From: Lepidostoma basale
Lineage: Eukaryota; Arthropoda; Insecta; Trichoptera; Lepidostomatidae
Length of the DNA stretch: 64,000 bases
NCBI GenBank assembly: GCA_022606425.2
Contig: JAHDVF020000460.1
Span: 124,001 to 188,000, forward strand
Direction: 5' to 3'
Below are positions 42,645 through 53,832 of this stretch, piece after piece; within the stretch, counting starts at the first letter, position 1; the number at the start of each line of letters is the position of its first letter. The notes beneath the pieces were generated by a model. It saw only the letters and a list, made by a program, of their open reading frames with translations, ran no database searches and was not told the DNA's origin. A program made the position numbers and the translations under genes.

Positions 42645-43425
42645 AGGTGTGCATGCGAAATGATCTGATGATGAATGTTAATAAGTCCAAGGTAATGATT
42701 TTTGAAAAAGAAGAAATCATGACAGTCTGCAACATTAGCGTGAATGGTGAAAATTCGGAGCAAGTAGATGAGTTCGTGTATTAAGGAAGTATGTTAACAA
42801 GAGATGGGCGAGTGGAGAGAGATATTGAAAGAAGGGTTGGGGTAGGCAATAAATTGAATGGTGCACTTAAAGTTGTCATCGCAAACAAAAACCTATCCAA
42901 AAAATCTAAGGCAGTGCACAATGGTGTTCTTTTACCGACCCTTATGTTTGGAAGCGAAGCATGGCACTGGCAAAAGAAGGATGAAAGTAGAATAAATGCA
43001 GTAGAAATGAGATCTCTTAGACGAATGTGTGGATACTCTGTGTATGATAGTGTCGAATGAAAATATAATAAGTGAATGTGGTGCGAATGATGGTGTCATG
43101 AACAAAATAATAAAAGGATCATTAAGATGGTTTGGACATATAAAAAGAATGAATGAAGAAAGAATGGTAAAAAAATTATGTGTTAACGATGTAACTAGAA
43201 CCAGAAATTGAGGAAGGCCGAAGAAAACGTGGCACGATCAAATAAATCAAATATTGAATGTCGGCCATGTGAGGAGTCAGAGAAATCGATGCGCGTGCAT
43301 GACACGATGTATGAATGTTGAGGAAGCGAGAGAAATATATCAGAAAAGAAAAGTGTGGCGGTCCATTTTTCCTGCCTACCCCTTCGGGGAGACGGCATGA
43401 TGGTTAGTTAGTTAGTTAGTTAAAA
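42645..43425 (+). mobile_element. LINE-A relic, palm-distal to tail
   Basis: From VCMRNDLMMNVNKSKVMIFE through RVERDIERRVGVGNKLNG, SEAWHWQKKDESRINAVEM, LRRMCGYSVYDS to a (TTAG)n tail. A stop lies at about 42782, a 2-bp deletion near 43048 shifts frame, and a TGA at 43208 replaces the arginine of RGRPRKTW. Confidence 0.9.
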
Positions 43426-43485
43426 TAAAAGTATTGATGGTAGTGTTATTATTTTGCAAAACTTCAAAACAAATTATAATATTAC

Positions 43486-43615
43486 ATAAACGCGATTGTT
43501 TAATTGGTTTTACAGAGATTTTTATTTACGTAAAAAAAAAACAAATTCGTCACAAATATTAATATTTGTAAATAAATAATAAATTCTGTAAAACCAATTA
43601 AACAATCGCGTTTAT
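43486..43615. repeat. perfect 31-bp inverted repeat
   Basis: ATAAACGCGATTGTTTAATT and 11 further bases at 43486-43516 are exactly inverted at 43585-43615, around a 68-bp AT-rich loop. There is no hammerhead-like core. Perfect arms suggest a young foldback element. Confidence 0.85.
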
Positions 43616-43639
43616 ATAAATAATAATAATAAATTGGAT

Positions 43640-43700
43640 GATTTATAGAGCGTCATTTTTAAGAATTTATCATCTCAAAGGCGCTGTTGCTCCATTTTAT
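43640..43700 (-). mobile_element. CR1-like LINE 3' hairpin
   Basis: Minus strand: GCGCCTTTGAGATGATAA, AAAAATGACGCTCTATAAA; same design as 27975-28020. Confidence 0.55.
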
Positions 43701-44175
43701 GAACTAGTTGAAGATAAATATTTTATTTAAAGTGAACATTTTGGTTTAGAATAAACATTTTATTATATTATTTCAAACAAAAAGATTATTTATCCATCAC
43801 AGTCAAAGAATACATTTTTAATGAATCACTTTAAACGTTAATTTTTTCATCAGTAAGATTCATCACAAATCTATTCACTGTAAATGAATCATCTAATCAT
43901 CTAAATCGTTTCCTTATACACTAGAAGATGACACCAGAGCAATCAAAATGTAAAATATAATACGTGGCAAGTGTTCCATTTCTCGAAATCTTTTAATAAC
44001 GTCATGAGTCACAAGAGCACCTCGATCGATCCATCCGAACTCCTCCGTATTTGCATGACTGTCAGATCGCTAATTAATGATACCCGCCAGCCAGCCAGAC
44101 CACACCATAAAGGGGCATAATTTGTGCTCTTCTTCGGCTTATAAAAACCGGTGGTGAATTAGTCAAGATGATTTA
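43701..44175. other. unique region with a GC-richer block
   Basis: 43960-44165 holds AATAACGTCATGAGTCAC (CRE- and AP-1-like sites), TCGATCGATCCATCCG and CGCTAATTAATGATAC (homeodomain-type), not repeated in the window. Confidence 0.4.
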
Positions 44176-44905
44176 TTTATCAGCAAAACAAAAAATCTCC
44201 CAATATCCAGACAACCTACAATATGTAAGCTGGCTGTTGATGATATACCTGTGGAGCAAGTAATGAGCTTCAGATATTTAGGATTTGAGATCTGCAGCCA
44301 TAATGACCTTTATACTGAAATACGAGAACAAATTCGGGTGGTGGTCTAGGGGATAGAACGCTTGGCTCCAGATCCAGGGGACATGGGTTCAAGCCTGGAC
44401 ACGACCAGATTCCTTCTTCATAATAATGAGCTATTTTCTGCTCATATTGAAGATTGTAAAATAAATTCTAATATCATTGATTTAAATCCTTGGTATTAGT
44501 CTTTTTTTTAAATAAATAAATAAAATCAACAAAGCCTCTGCCGTGTCAGGGTGTTTGGTCTGGAAGAACAAACACATACGAATTCGTCAGAATTTATAAT
44601 ACATGTGTGCGACCTGAGAGACACTGAGAGATCGCGTGAGGAACACCAGAATAAGAGAGATATGTGAGGTTGAGGATATTATAAGATGGAGCAGACAGCG
44701 AAAAAGGAACTGGTACGGTCATGTTAAAGAATGGACACCACCAGACTCCCTTATACTGCATTGCAAAATCAACCTCATGGGACTCGTCCTCGTGGAAGAC
44801 CTCCTAAAAAATGGAAGGACAACTGGGAGTCTACCTCACAGGATGAGCAATACTCTGGAGAACAGACCACATAAGTCTACAATAAGGAAGAAGAAGAAGA
44901 ATCAT
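44176..44905 (+). mobile_element. LINE-C relic interrupted by SINE-2
   Basis: LAVDDIPVEQVMSFRYLGFE and NDLYTEIREQI, then the SINE, then NKASAVSGCL, VWKNKH, TLRDRVRNTRIREICEVED, IIRWSRQRKRNWYGHVKEW and a (GAA)n tail. A piece encoding the SKxRIYKT-to-EMKTLR region is lost near 44605. Confidence 0.85.
44335..44515 (+). mobile_element. SINE-2, second tRNA-derived SINE family
   Basis: A-box-like TGGTCTAGGGG (44341 region) and B box GGGTTCAAGCC (44386 region) at tRNA spacing, then TTCTTCATAATAATGAGC and a tail of AAATAAATAAATAAA. The body is unlike SINE-1. It sits inside LINE-C coding DNA, splitting REQ and NKASA codons. Confidence 0.8.
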
Positions 44906-45285
44906 GAGGTATGCTATAGAGACGCGGGCCGACACTGTACGAACCAAGGGTTTACTAAGAATATCTGAGGTAAAGGTCCTAAGATCCATTACTGTAAAAA
45001 CTCTCCGAGATCGTGACCGTAACGCAGGCATAAGAAAAACTAACGGCATAGAATATTTCGTTCGGTGGAGTAGATCAGAAGAAGATACTGGAGGGATCAT
45101 GTAGCCAGAATGGATATGGACAAACTTGCATATATAGCCGCTTATAAATCCCCTCCCGGCACCGTGCACCAAGAAAATCACCTAAGAGATGGAGGGACAG
45201 CTGGACTTCATCGTCCCAGAAGTAATGATTTCTGTGCCATATATCGTCAGATCTAATAAAATAATAATAATAAGATTTATTTATG
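44906..45285 (+). mobile_element. LINE-C (subtype H) relic
   Basis: RYAIETRADTVRTKGLLRIS, KVLRSITVKTLRDRDRN, VRWSRSEEDTGGIM, stop, then RWRDSWTSSS-like codons in another frame. It is fused directly to the GAA tail of the preceding LINE-C. It ends in (ATA)n. Confidence 0.8.
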
Positions 45286-45584
45286 ACCTATGTAAGACTG
45301 AATCATGACAATACATTATTTTTAATTATTATAAATAAAACCACATTTATTTTTTCTCCTGACTTGCTTCTCATTTCTACGAGTCAATACAATGAAAAAA
45401 AACAATTTGATGAAATTAATTAATAAAAAGACCTTTAAAAAGATCCATATTAATTTTATTTTTTTTTAATATATATATTCTCTTGCGTTTCTCGTCTAAG
45501 TCGGTTCTAAATAAGTTTTTATTGGTGGGTTTGGTTATTCTTCCAAAACATGTAGAGATAAACAAACTAATTTTATCGGATTAT

Positions 45585-45712
45585 AACAACAACAACAGCA
45601 AACCATCACGCCGTTTCTCCACAGGGGTAGGCAGAGCTGACATACCTATCTAGATTCCTCCACATTCATACAGCGAGTCATACACGCACGTCGATTCTTC
45701 CGGCTTTTCTTC
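45585..45712 (-). mobile_element. LINE-B relic, 3' scrap
   Basis: The minus strand has KNRRACMTRCMNVEESR-like codons and the (GTT)n tail (ACAACAACAACAGC on plus). The VCQDRVVWRSIL segment is deleted. Confidence 0.7.
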
Positions 45713-46384
45713 CGGACATTTTTGGTTTTTTTTTGCGCATTTATTACTTTTTTAAATATGTAATTAGAATTATTATTTTAACAGATATTAGTCTATCGCA
45801 AATCATGCTTTCAACAGGGTATTTATTGAAATGATCATTAATACTTGATGGAAAATAAGATAGTATTTAAACTGTTTACAAATAAATATATGCAAATTCA
45901 ATAAATAAACAAAGCTATCAAAAAAAGTTCACAAAAATTAACGCTTACATTATCAAAAAGAGTGGATTTTTGTTTACACAAACACCAATGTAATTAGGCC
46001 TCTTTAAGATTAAATCGAAGAATATCGATCAGTCATAAATAAACCAGCAAGACAAGCTGAAGCCGAGAGCAGTTGTAAGTAAGTACTGACAATAAATCCT
46101 TTTAAGAAAACTTTTCAGTAACCTTGCACCACTTAAGACATAGGGCGATTTAAATCCGTAAGAGAGAGCAGTGATTCTGATTAAGTATATGGCCAGAGAA
46201 AGTACATTATGGAGATGACATATAATGGTCAACATATCACTTTTATTTTCAATAAAACGAATCGAATTTAATAATGGAATGCAGGAATAAAAATCGAACT
46301 AATGTTGTCATTTGAAATTTCATGGTAGAAGTTTATTGTAAAAAATGAAAATAAAAATATAATTGTAAAAAATCTTTTTAAAAT
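45713..46384. other. region without recognised features
   Basis: Nothing was identified. Confidence 0.4.
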
Positions 46385-46475
46385 GTATATTTAGTTAAAA
46401 TACTAGATGACAGGGAACTGCCGAAACAGGTTGAGGACGCAAACATTGGTGGATTTTAACTAAATATGTATTTTA
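46385..46475 (+). repeat. family E foldback
   Basis: TGTATATTTAGTTAAAATAC and ATTTTAACTAAATATGTATT form the arms. The plus motif at 46403-46433 reads TAGATGA, CAGGGAACTGC, CGAAACAGGTTGAG. Confidence 0.6.
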
Positions 46476-46561
46476 AAAGATAATTCACAACATTTTAAAT
46501 TTTATTTAAAAAAAAACGCTTAACGAAAACTTAAAGTAGTTTACCTAAGATTTTATTACCA

Positions 46562-47095
46562 TGTAGTCTTCTTCTTCTTCTTCTTTTGATAGATCTGACG
46601 ATCTGTGACACAGAAATCTTATCTCGTCGGATGATGAGATCCAGCTGTCCCTCCATCTCTTAGGTGGTCTTCCAGGTGGGCGGTGTCCGGAAGGAATTTC
46701 ATAGGCGGCTGTATATGCGAGTCTGTCACCATCCATTCGGGCTACATGGTCCCTCCAGTATCTTCTTCTGGATCTACTCCACTGAACGACATCCTCTATT
46801 TCGCAGGTTTTCCTTATGTCTGCGTTGCGGACACGATCTCGGAGGGTTTTTCCAGTAATTGATCTTAGGACCTTCATCTCCGATGTTCTAAGTAGTCCCT
46901 TGGTTCACACAGTGTCAGCCCGCGTCTCTACAGCGTACGTCATGATGGGTCGCACGCATGTTTTGTAGATTCTGATCTTGCTGTCGATACGCATGTGCTT
47001 GTTTTTCCAGACCAGATTCTTCAGGCATCCTGACACGGCAGAGGCTTTACTGACTTGTTCACGTACTTCGGTATAAAGGTCACTTGTAGTGATGT
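46562..47095 (-). mobile_element. LINE-C (subtype H) relic, 110 open codons
   Basis: The minus strand has YTEVREQVSKASAVSGCL, KNKHMRID, a TGA in TV-stop-TKG, MKVLRSITGKTLRDRVRN, CEIEDVVQWSRSRRRYWRD, GRPPKRWRDSW and a (GAA)n tail. It is the best copy of this subtype. Confidence 0.9.
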
Positions 47096-47159
47096 GATAT
47101 AATTTTTTGATAACATTTTTTAATTTATCGCAACCAAATTTTTATTAATTCTAAATAAT

Positions 47160-47345
47160 CTTCGGTGTAACAAAACCGGAACCCACCAGCTAAGGTAATG
47201 TGACCACTACAGACAATCTATGGAGAAGGCAACGGGAAACCACTCAAGTAAAACTTCCTAATAAATCATTTTAACGAGCACTCGCCATTCACTCATCGAA
47301 GCATTTACCAGAATGATCGCCAAGGTGGGAAAACCTGGCATGGTA
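47160..47345 (+). mobile_element. possible LINE 5' region fragment
   Basis: GGCAACGGGAAACCACTC parallels 23225. No frame is open. The assignment is by phrase similarity only. Confidence 0.3.
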
Positions 47346-48147
47346 CAACAAAAAGATGAAGATACGAGTATAAATGACACCAGTTTTCTAGTTCTACACC
47401 ATTTTTAAAGATTTGGACATATACGCGCATATGGTTTTCTGCAAATTCTTGGATTTCTCCCTGCAAGTCAACTTCTGTATGTTTTGTAACTTAGGAAGCT
47501 TGCCTGTGCTTTTCAACTTACAGGGATTGTTAATTCAGTAAAAATCACTTACGGAAAAGCTCTTGCTAGAAGGTTTACTCAAGAGTTTAAAAAAATTACC
47601 TCTTTAACATCATTTGTTTCGTAGTGCCCTTTTTAAACAATATAAAAAATGTTATTTGTTGAAAATTTGAGATGATTATGATCGTTTGTTTTAAAAGCAT
47701 TTTAATTGCGAAAGAACACTACAAGCTTTAAGCAAAATTGGGTGCAACTGCTTAAACTTCACTAAGTGGTTTCACGTACTAAATACTAAATGTGATTGTT
47801 TTACGAGGGCGCTAACGTTTATATGGCGACAAGATTGTTCCGGTTCCTTTTACGCGCATTTTATGCTTATCTTTTATAGTGCTGTTTTAAACACAAAAGT
47901 AAAATGACACGTCGTCTAAAATATTATTAAATCAGACAAACAATTGTGATTTACGTAAGAAACAATTGTATTCAAGAATAGTTTTAAAAGCTCTTTAAAT
48001 TGTCACTAAGCAAGATCTGGTCGGAGTTAAATGACGCAAGCGGGTGGTATATGAAACTGGGTCCATCCATGCAGATATTATTATATTTTAGATACCAGCC
48101 ACAAATTCTACACCATAGCATCATTTATTGATTTTAAAAAAATAATT
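47346..48147. other. region without recognised features
   Basis: Mostly AT-rich; 47810-47890 is a GC-richer patch of no assigned nature. Confidence 0.4.
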
Positions 48148-48300
48148 AAATACACTTACGTACTTTGTTATTATACTACTTTATTTTGTTTTTGCAAACC
48201 TACCGGTTTAGCTCCTGCCAGTTAATTTGTAACCCTTTTCGCTCCGACGAGAGCGAAACCGTTTGGGAAAAAGAAAACAAAATAAATAAGTGTTAAAATA
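48148..48300. repeat. family J foldback, shortened motif
   Basis: TTTATTTTGTTTTTGC at the left and its near-inverse at 48273-48290 flank CCGACGA, GAGC, GAAACCGTTTGG (48243-48267, plus). Part of stem II has been lost relative to 2713. Confidence 0.5.
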
Positions 48301-48354
48301 AACTGCTCAAGTGTTCTTAAATATTGTTTTAATTTCACACTACTTCTCAAAGAT

Positions 48355-48977
48355 TCAACATGAAAATCTCCATGGACAAGACAAAGAGCATGGTTACATC
48401 AAGGCAACTAGTACGATGCAAGCGATAATCAAATAATAGAACAAGTGATGCATTTCAAGTACTTAGGTGTTGATGTATCAAGCAGCAGTGACCTCTACGG
48501 AGAAGTAAGTGAACTAACAAAAAGGGCCCCCGTTGTGGCTGGCTTTGGAAAAATTAAAATATGCTAAAGGAGAGCAAAATTCGAATCTACAAGACATTGT
48601 ATAATGACATAAGGAATAAAAACGAGAGCTGACACCATCATAACAAAAAGTCTCATAAGAACCACAGAAATGAAGACTCCGATCCGTTGCGGGAACGACA
48701 CTCCGAGACAGAATAAGAAATTCTTAAAAAAGAAAGATCTGCAATGTAGAAGATGTCGTGCGATGGCGAAGACTGAGAAGACGCTACTGGAGAGATCACG
48801 TGGAAAGAGCATGTTCTGAAAGAGGGATAAATATAGCCGCAAATAAAGTACCAACAGGAAATCGACCTGCAAGAAGGCCATCTAAAAGATGGCGAGACAG
48901 TTGGACATCTACATCCCAGGAACAGGCTCCGAGAAATAACAGGACACAGTCCTAAATAAAGCAGAAGAAGAAGAAAT
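48355..48977 (+). mobile_element. LINE-C relic
   Basis: MKISMDKTKSMVTSR, VMHFKYLGVDVSSSSDLYGE, decayed RIYKT and TRADT blocks, EDVVRWRRLRRRYWRDHVER and RRPSKRWRDSWTST, then GCAGAAGAAGAAG. Several frame breaks. Confidence 0.85.
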
Positions 48978-49049
48978 TAAATGCATTATAAGAAAGTAAC
49001 ATTAATATTTCTACACTAACCATATTTCAAAATATAAAGCTTAACAAAT

Positions 49050-49360
49050 GATGACCTTCGTGGCAGAGTGGTAAGAGCCACGACTGCCACACCGAAGGTC
49101 CTGGGTTCGATTCCCCACAATACAAGTGTGATTGTCATGTTGTGTTTGGTCTGGTGTCAAATTCACGTGACAATAAAATGGCGATAGATGAGCTACCTAT
49201 CACATGTCATTAGAATCAATATAATTGCTAAAAACGAATTGTATACAGTTATTAGATTCAAACGACCTTTCGTGAATAATGGAAGTTTACATGTGTAAAT
49301 GCGGGACATAAAAGGGAAAAATTTATTAGATTAAGTGCGGCCTGGTATCCTCTTGCGATT
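49050..49360 (+). mobile_element. SINE-1 copy with long 3' extension
   Basis: GATGACCTTCG start, A box TGGCAGAGTGG (49061-49071), B box GGTTCGATTCC (49104-49114), then CACGTGACAATAAAATGG, the ATCACATGTCATTAGAATC segment, GTATACAGTTATTAG, and a distal part with GTGCGGCCTGGTATCC that matches 36880 and 39790. The anticodon arm is degenerate, so this is not a tRNA gene. Confidence 0.85.
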
Positions 49361-49960
49361 GATTGACAATATTAAATGTAAGTTTCCGGAACAGCCCTAG
49401 GAAGTGCATGAGCGAGGCTGACGAAAGGGTGCCGCTGCGCCCTATAATAGCCTAACGTATGTGGTGGGAACCCTTCTATGTTGTATAAAAAAAAACATTA
49501 AAGAAAATCGTTCATCAGAATAAATGGGAATTACGGAATTAAACACATATATGCAAGAGTATATACGTGTATATATTATAATATATAATATATGCAACAG
49601 ATATTGAAGCAAGGCGATTTAACACAAATCCTGTTCATGACAAGATGACCATTTTTCGAAAAATAATTTATTCAATCATTGAAACTAGTCGGCGACAACG
49701 CCACCTTAATGATACAAAATTACTCCGTATAATAATTAATACTTTCTTATTTATATCTTCATTAGAAGCGCACGAATAATTATATGCAAGCTACCAGAGA
49801 GGAAATCGATATTCTGTCACTAGATTAACTGCTAGATGATTTCATTCCAGAAACCTTCAAACTTTTTGTAAATACCCCAAACGAAACATTGTGTTTCATA
49901 TGATAGACTTTGTTTATTTTGTTTTGTTAAATAATCGTCACTTATTAATTCTTATTAATT
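49361..49960. other. region without recognised features
   Basis: An AT dinucleotide-like run at 49540-49595; otherwise nothing was identified. Confidence 0.4.
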
Positions 49961-49961
49961 C

Positions 49962-50260
49962 ATAACACCATCATCAAGCCAGTGGTGACATAAGGTTCTG
50001 AGTCGTGGACAATGACTCCAAAAGAACAACAAAGAATCTACTAGTTTGAGAATAGAATACTTAGAATGATCCTGGGACACAGACTCGGTGTTGCAGTGGA
50101 AACTTGGAGACATAGAACTAACCAAGAGATCCGTACGATGACCCAAAAGCCCCTTATAACGAGCACCGTGAGAGCTGGTCGCCTAGCATGGATTGGGCAC
50201 GTATGCCGAACCGAAGAGACCGTGAAAGAGAAATGAGTGCCGTGAACGCGAGGGTTTACA
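49962..50260 (+). mobile_element. LINE relic (separate lineage)
   Basis: IIKPVVT, stop, GSESWTMTPKEQQRI, stop, ENRILRMILGH, NQEIRTM, RAGRLAWIGHVCRTEETV. Order as in RTE-like C-termini, but not close to A-G. Confidence 0.75.
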
Positions 50261-50344
50261 TTTGGACGATTATTTCAAAGTAATAAATTCACAAACTGCG
50301 TACTTTAATAACTAATAGACATTTTTTTCGATGAATGTCTCTTT

Positions 50345-50815
50345 TTTTAATTGATCCTTCTTTCGTTACTCGGGGTCGGCTTTTCTTATCATTTGGCGCC
50401 AGGTATTTCTTTCGTAGGCATCTTCCTTTATAAGGCCTAGGGTATTCATATTCCTCTGCACATTCGTCAGCCAGGTAGTTTGAGGTCTTCCTCTCCCTCT
50501 CCTACTAGTCACGAAAAGACACATTTTCACGACATGGTCGTGAGGTTTCCTTATCACATGACCGTACAATCGGAGCCTTGCTTCTGACAGCTTTTGTTTT
50601 ATAGAGGCTATCTTGAAACTTCCCCTCAAATATTCGTTGCACACCTTATCTTTCAATGTGACTCCTCCCGACCACCACAGCATGCGCATTTCTGTTGTAT
50701 GGAGTTTTTGTTTGTGGATCTTTGAAGCTGGCCATACTTCGCTTCCGTATAGTAATGCCGGTCGGAGAGCTGTTTTATAAATTTTATCCTTTGTCCTTGT
50801 TGGCAGTTCATAATT
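50345..50815 (-). mobile_element. LINE-D relic, about 150 open codons
   Basis: The minus strand has TKDKIYKTALRPALLYGSEV, TEMRMLWWSGGVTLKDKV, LSEARLRLYGHVIRKP, RGRGRPQTTWLTNVQ and NTWRQMIRKADPE. It is open throughout and so relatively young. Confidence 0.9.
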
Positions 50816-50895
50816 TACAAAGTTGAAGAAGATCGCTAAAGACGGAACGGAGTGGAGGAAGCAATGCAAGGATTTCAACCAAACCCAAAAAATTA
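50816..50895 (+). mobile_element. LINE C-terminal scrap, opposite strand
   Basis: The plus strand reads KIAKDGTEWRKQCKDFNQ, a typical RTE-like C-terminal end. It lies against the 5' side of the minus-strand LINE-D. Confidence 0.5.
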
Positions 50896-52244
50896 AGAAG
50901 TTTTTTTAAGAATAAATAAAAAATAATAAAACATATGCACTATATTTCGAAGTGCATTTATTTTGAGAAACATTGCTTTGAGTTTATATCTGATACGTTT
51001 AATATTATATGAAAAACTGGAAGAGAAAACTGGTTCGTAAAGACAACTAATACCAGCAAAATATCTGGAATATTCTCTCGACTCGAATGTGCCATCCGAA
51101 GACGATACATCGAAAGTTTATAAATTATTTATAACTTTAATTTCGAGGGCTTGTAAGCTGAATGCCATGAGTCATTTTAAATTCTTGTGAATAAACAGTG
51201 ATGACATCCTGACATCTGCCGAATAACAACCTTTGTTGATGCGAATCATTTTAAAAATTATTCTGAACTATTTTCATTCGTGACTATATTTGAAATTCGC
51301 AACAGATAAAACGGTTGTAATAAAATCATAGAATCATATTGTATATTAAACATTAAACAGAAAATATTGTAAGCGTTGTTTTACATCAATTATATTTCAA
51401 ATCAATAACCCTAAGGAGAGTTTTTTATTGATTGTATTTTAAAGAATAAAATAATGGTCATATAAATCAAAAGATAAGAATGACCCTTTGAGCCACTCGA
51501 AAATATATTATATAAATTCCAATGCATCGATTATTCTGCATTTTATATCTGTGAAACGTCACACAGTGTCAACATTCGAGTCAATAGCTTTTTTAATGAT
51601 TAAGATCATACAGTTACTCCGAATTTGCTGACCTTTTATTATAGTCAAATCATTTTTTCAAATCCGGTGTTAAACTCATATATAAAAATGGTATAGGTAT
51701 TAAATTGAATAAGTTAGAAGCACTAGAAATCATAAAAGTCCTAAATAGTTACCAAATACGTATTAATAATAACAAGGTAAAGTTATCCTCTAGTCCTATA
51801 ATTAATTTGTTTCCTGTGAATCTAAATAATTCTCCTTAGGCTGGTATTCCCTTACATTTGTTGTGATTGGTTACATTAGTTTTTACACATACTTAATTTC
51901 ATGTAAATCTACCTTAATAATCTGTATTTCGAAGTATTTAACTATTATTATTTTTCTTCCTAAACCCTCCTCCTTTATGCACACATAGTAATGTAATGAT
52001 ATAATATGTAATAATGTCAACCTGACTGGAAGCATCGGTAGCAAAAAAATGGACTTTTGGTCGAGGTCAGAAGCGCATAAAACCATTGCAGCACCATCAA
52101 AAACTTAAATTAAATAATTCAATTTTGCTTTCCAACAAATTCTAAACAGTTCTAGCAAATTTCTAAAAAATACACCTTTGACCGCTAATAAAATGTGTAT
52201 TTGAACACCATAGTCTATATAGTGATATAAATCTGTATTTTTAT
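50896..52244. other. AT-rich region without recognised features
   Basis: Nothing was identified in 1.3 kb; it is the longest element-poor stretch after 1366-2391. Confidence 0.45.
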
Positions 52245-53025
52245 TTAGCAACAACAACAACAAACCATCACGCCGTTTCCCCGCAGGGGTAGGCAGAGAG
52301 AATGGACCGCCACACTACTCTATCCTGGCAAACCTCTCTAGCTTCCTCCACCTTCATACAACGAGTCATACACGCACGTCGATTCCTCCGACTTCTAACA
52401 TGACCAACCTTTAAAATTTGATTAATTTGGTCATGCCATGTTTTCCTCGGTTGCCTCGACTTCGTACCCCATTTACATCATTAACGTATACTTTCTTAAC
52501 CATTCTTTCTCCATCCATGTGTTCCATATGTCCGAACCAACGCAGCGATCCTTTCATAATTTTGTTCATAATACCTTCTTCCGCTCTGCATTCCTTTCTT
52601 ATATCAGCATTTGAGATTCTGTCGTATATCGTTCTACCACACATACGTCTTAAGGACCTCATCTCTACCACATTTATTCTACTCTCATCCTTCTTCTGCC
52701 AGTTCCATGCTTCGCTTCCATACATTAGGGTTGGGACCAGAACTCCATTGGGAACGGCCGTTTTCGCTTTCATTGATAAATTCTTGTTTCCAATAACTAT
52801 TTTTAAAGCTCCATTCACTTTGTTACCCGCACCAACCCTTCTTTCGACGTCACTATCCGTTCGGGCATCTGCGTTCACATTTATATTACAAACTGTCATT
52901 TGCTCTTCCCTTTCGAAAACCATCACATTTGACTTTCCGACATTCATCATTAAATCATTTGACTTGCATACCTCATACATTCTCGACACCAAGACTTGTA
53001 ATTCGTCCACACTACCGCAACGAGA
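52245..53025 (-). mobile_element. LINE-B relic, longest copy
   Basis: The minus strand starts at MDELQVLVSRMYEVCKSNDL, LMMNVGKSNVMVFEREEQMT, then a deletion joins NVNA to DARTDSDVERR, followed by KVNGALKIVIGNKNLS, LMYGSEAWNWQKKDES, FGHMEHMDGERMVKK and a frameshift at the GRPRKTW box. The tail is (GTT)n. Almost 200 codons are open. Confidence 0.9.
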
Positions 53026-53164
53026 ACTATTTTTATTTAACTATTTTTATTTAGTTTTTTTATATTTCCCTGGTAAAGCTTGCCATCTATGAAGAGGTAC
53101 TACTGTATGTTATGTTTTTAGTATTCAAACCACATCAAACATTTCAGCATGATTTTGCGAGTAT

Positions 53165-53182
53165 GGCCCGGGGGGGGGGGGA
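53165..53182 (+). repeat. poly-G tract
   Basis: GCCCGGGGGGGGGGGG in an AT-rich setting, flanked by about 60 bp of moderate GC. Confidence 0.8.
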
Positions 53183-53411
53183 AACAGAACCTCAACGCCC
53201 GCCCCTTAAATTTTGGTTAGTCAAAAATGCCCCCTTATATATCTTCAGTGCATACCGGTGAGTGGTATCGGCCCTGTTATGAACTACCTGTTTATGTCGT
53301 TCTTCCGATATTAAAATTACCTTTGAAAAGCGACTAGAAATTTTTTTTTAAAAAAATACACAAAATATTAATTGCGTAGACTTTCACGGTTGGTAGCAAT
53401 ATGTTAACATA

Positions 53412-53708
53412 CAAACATGATTGGTGGCGATGGTTCGGACATTTGAAACGCATGGATGGAGAAAGAATGGTTAAGAAAGTATACGTTAATGATATAAATG
53501 GAGTACGGAGTCGAGGCAGACCGAGGAAAACATGGCATGACCAAATTAATCAAAATTTAAAGGTTGGTCATGTTAGAAGTCGGAGGAATCGACGTGCGTG
53601 TATGACTCATTGTATGTATGTGGAGGAATCTATAGAAGTTTGCCAGGATAGAGTTGTGTGGCGGTCTATTCTCAATGCCTACCCCTGCGGTGAAACGGCG
53701 GGATGGAT
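53412..53708 (+). mobile_element. LINE-B relic, 3' part
   Basis: WWRWFGHLKRMDGERMVKK, VYVNDINGVRSRGRPRKTWH, GHVRSRRNRRACMTHCM, EVCQDRVVWRSIL, open for about 95 codons. The end is replaced by a T run (53707-53719) in place of (GTTT)n. Confidence 0.9.
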
Positions 53709-53797
53709 TTTTTTTTTTTTGTAAAAATACATGAAACAATATATTTGATTTTTTTTTTGGATCTTGGGAAAATTCGTGTAACTCGTATTTCTAGACC

Positions 53798-53832
53798 GAC
53801 GTTTCGGAGATCGTTGCAGTCTCCATCTGCAG
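53798..53832 (-). repeat. family F hammerhead-like motif, solo
   Basis: Minus strand: CTGCAGA, T, stem GGAGA...TCTCC, GAAACGTCGGTC. A perfect 5-bp stem II with an 11-base loop. ACGTCGGT replaces ACATGTC. No inverse arm was found. Confidence 0.6.

Noticed and set aside
49050..49120. tRNA gene on the plus strand
   Set aside because: A and B boxes are present, but the acceptor and anticodon arms do not pair and the same head is repeated with a conserved non-tRNA body in eight places, so it is a SINE.
52418..53092. 224-codon plus-strand open frame
   Set aside because: It is the antisense of the LINE-B relic at 52245-53025; the minus strand carries the recognisable domain blocks.
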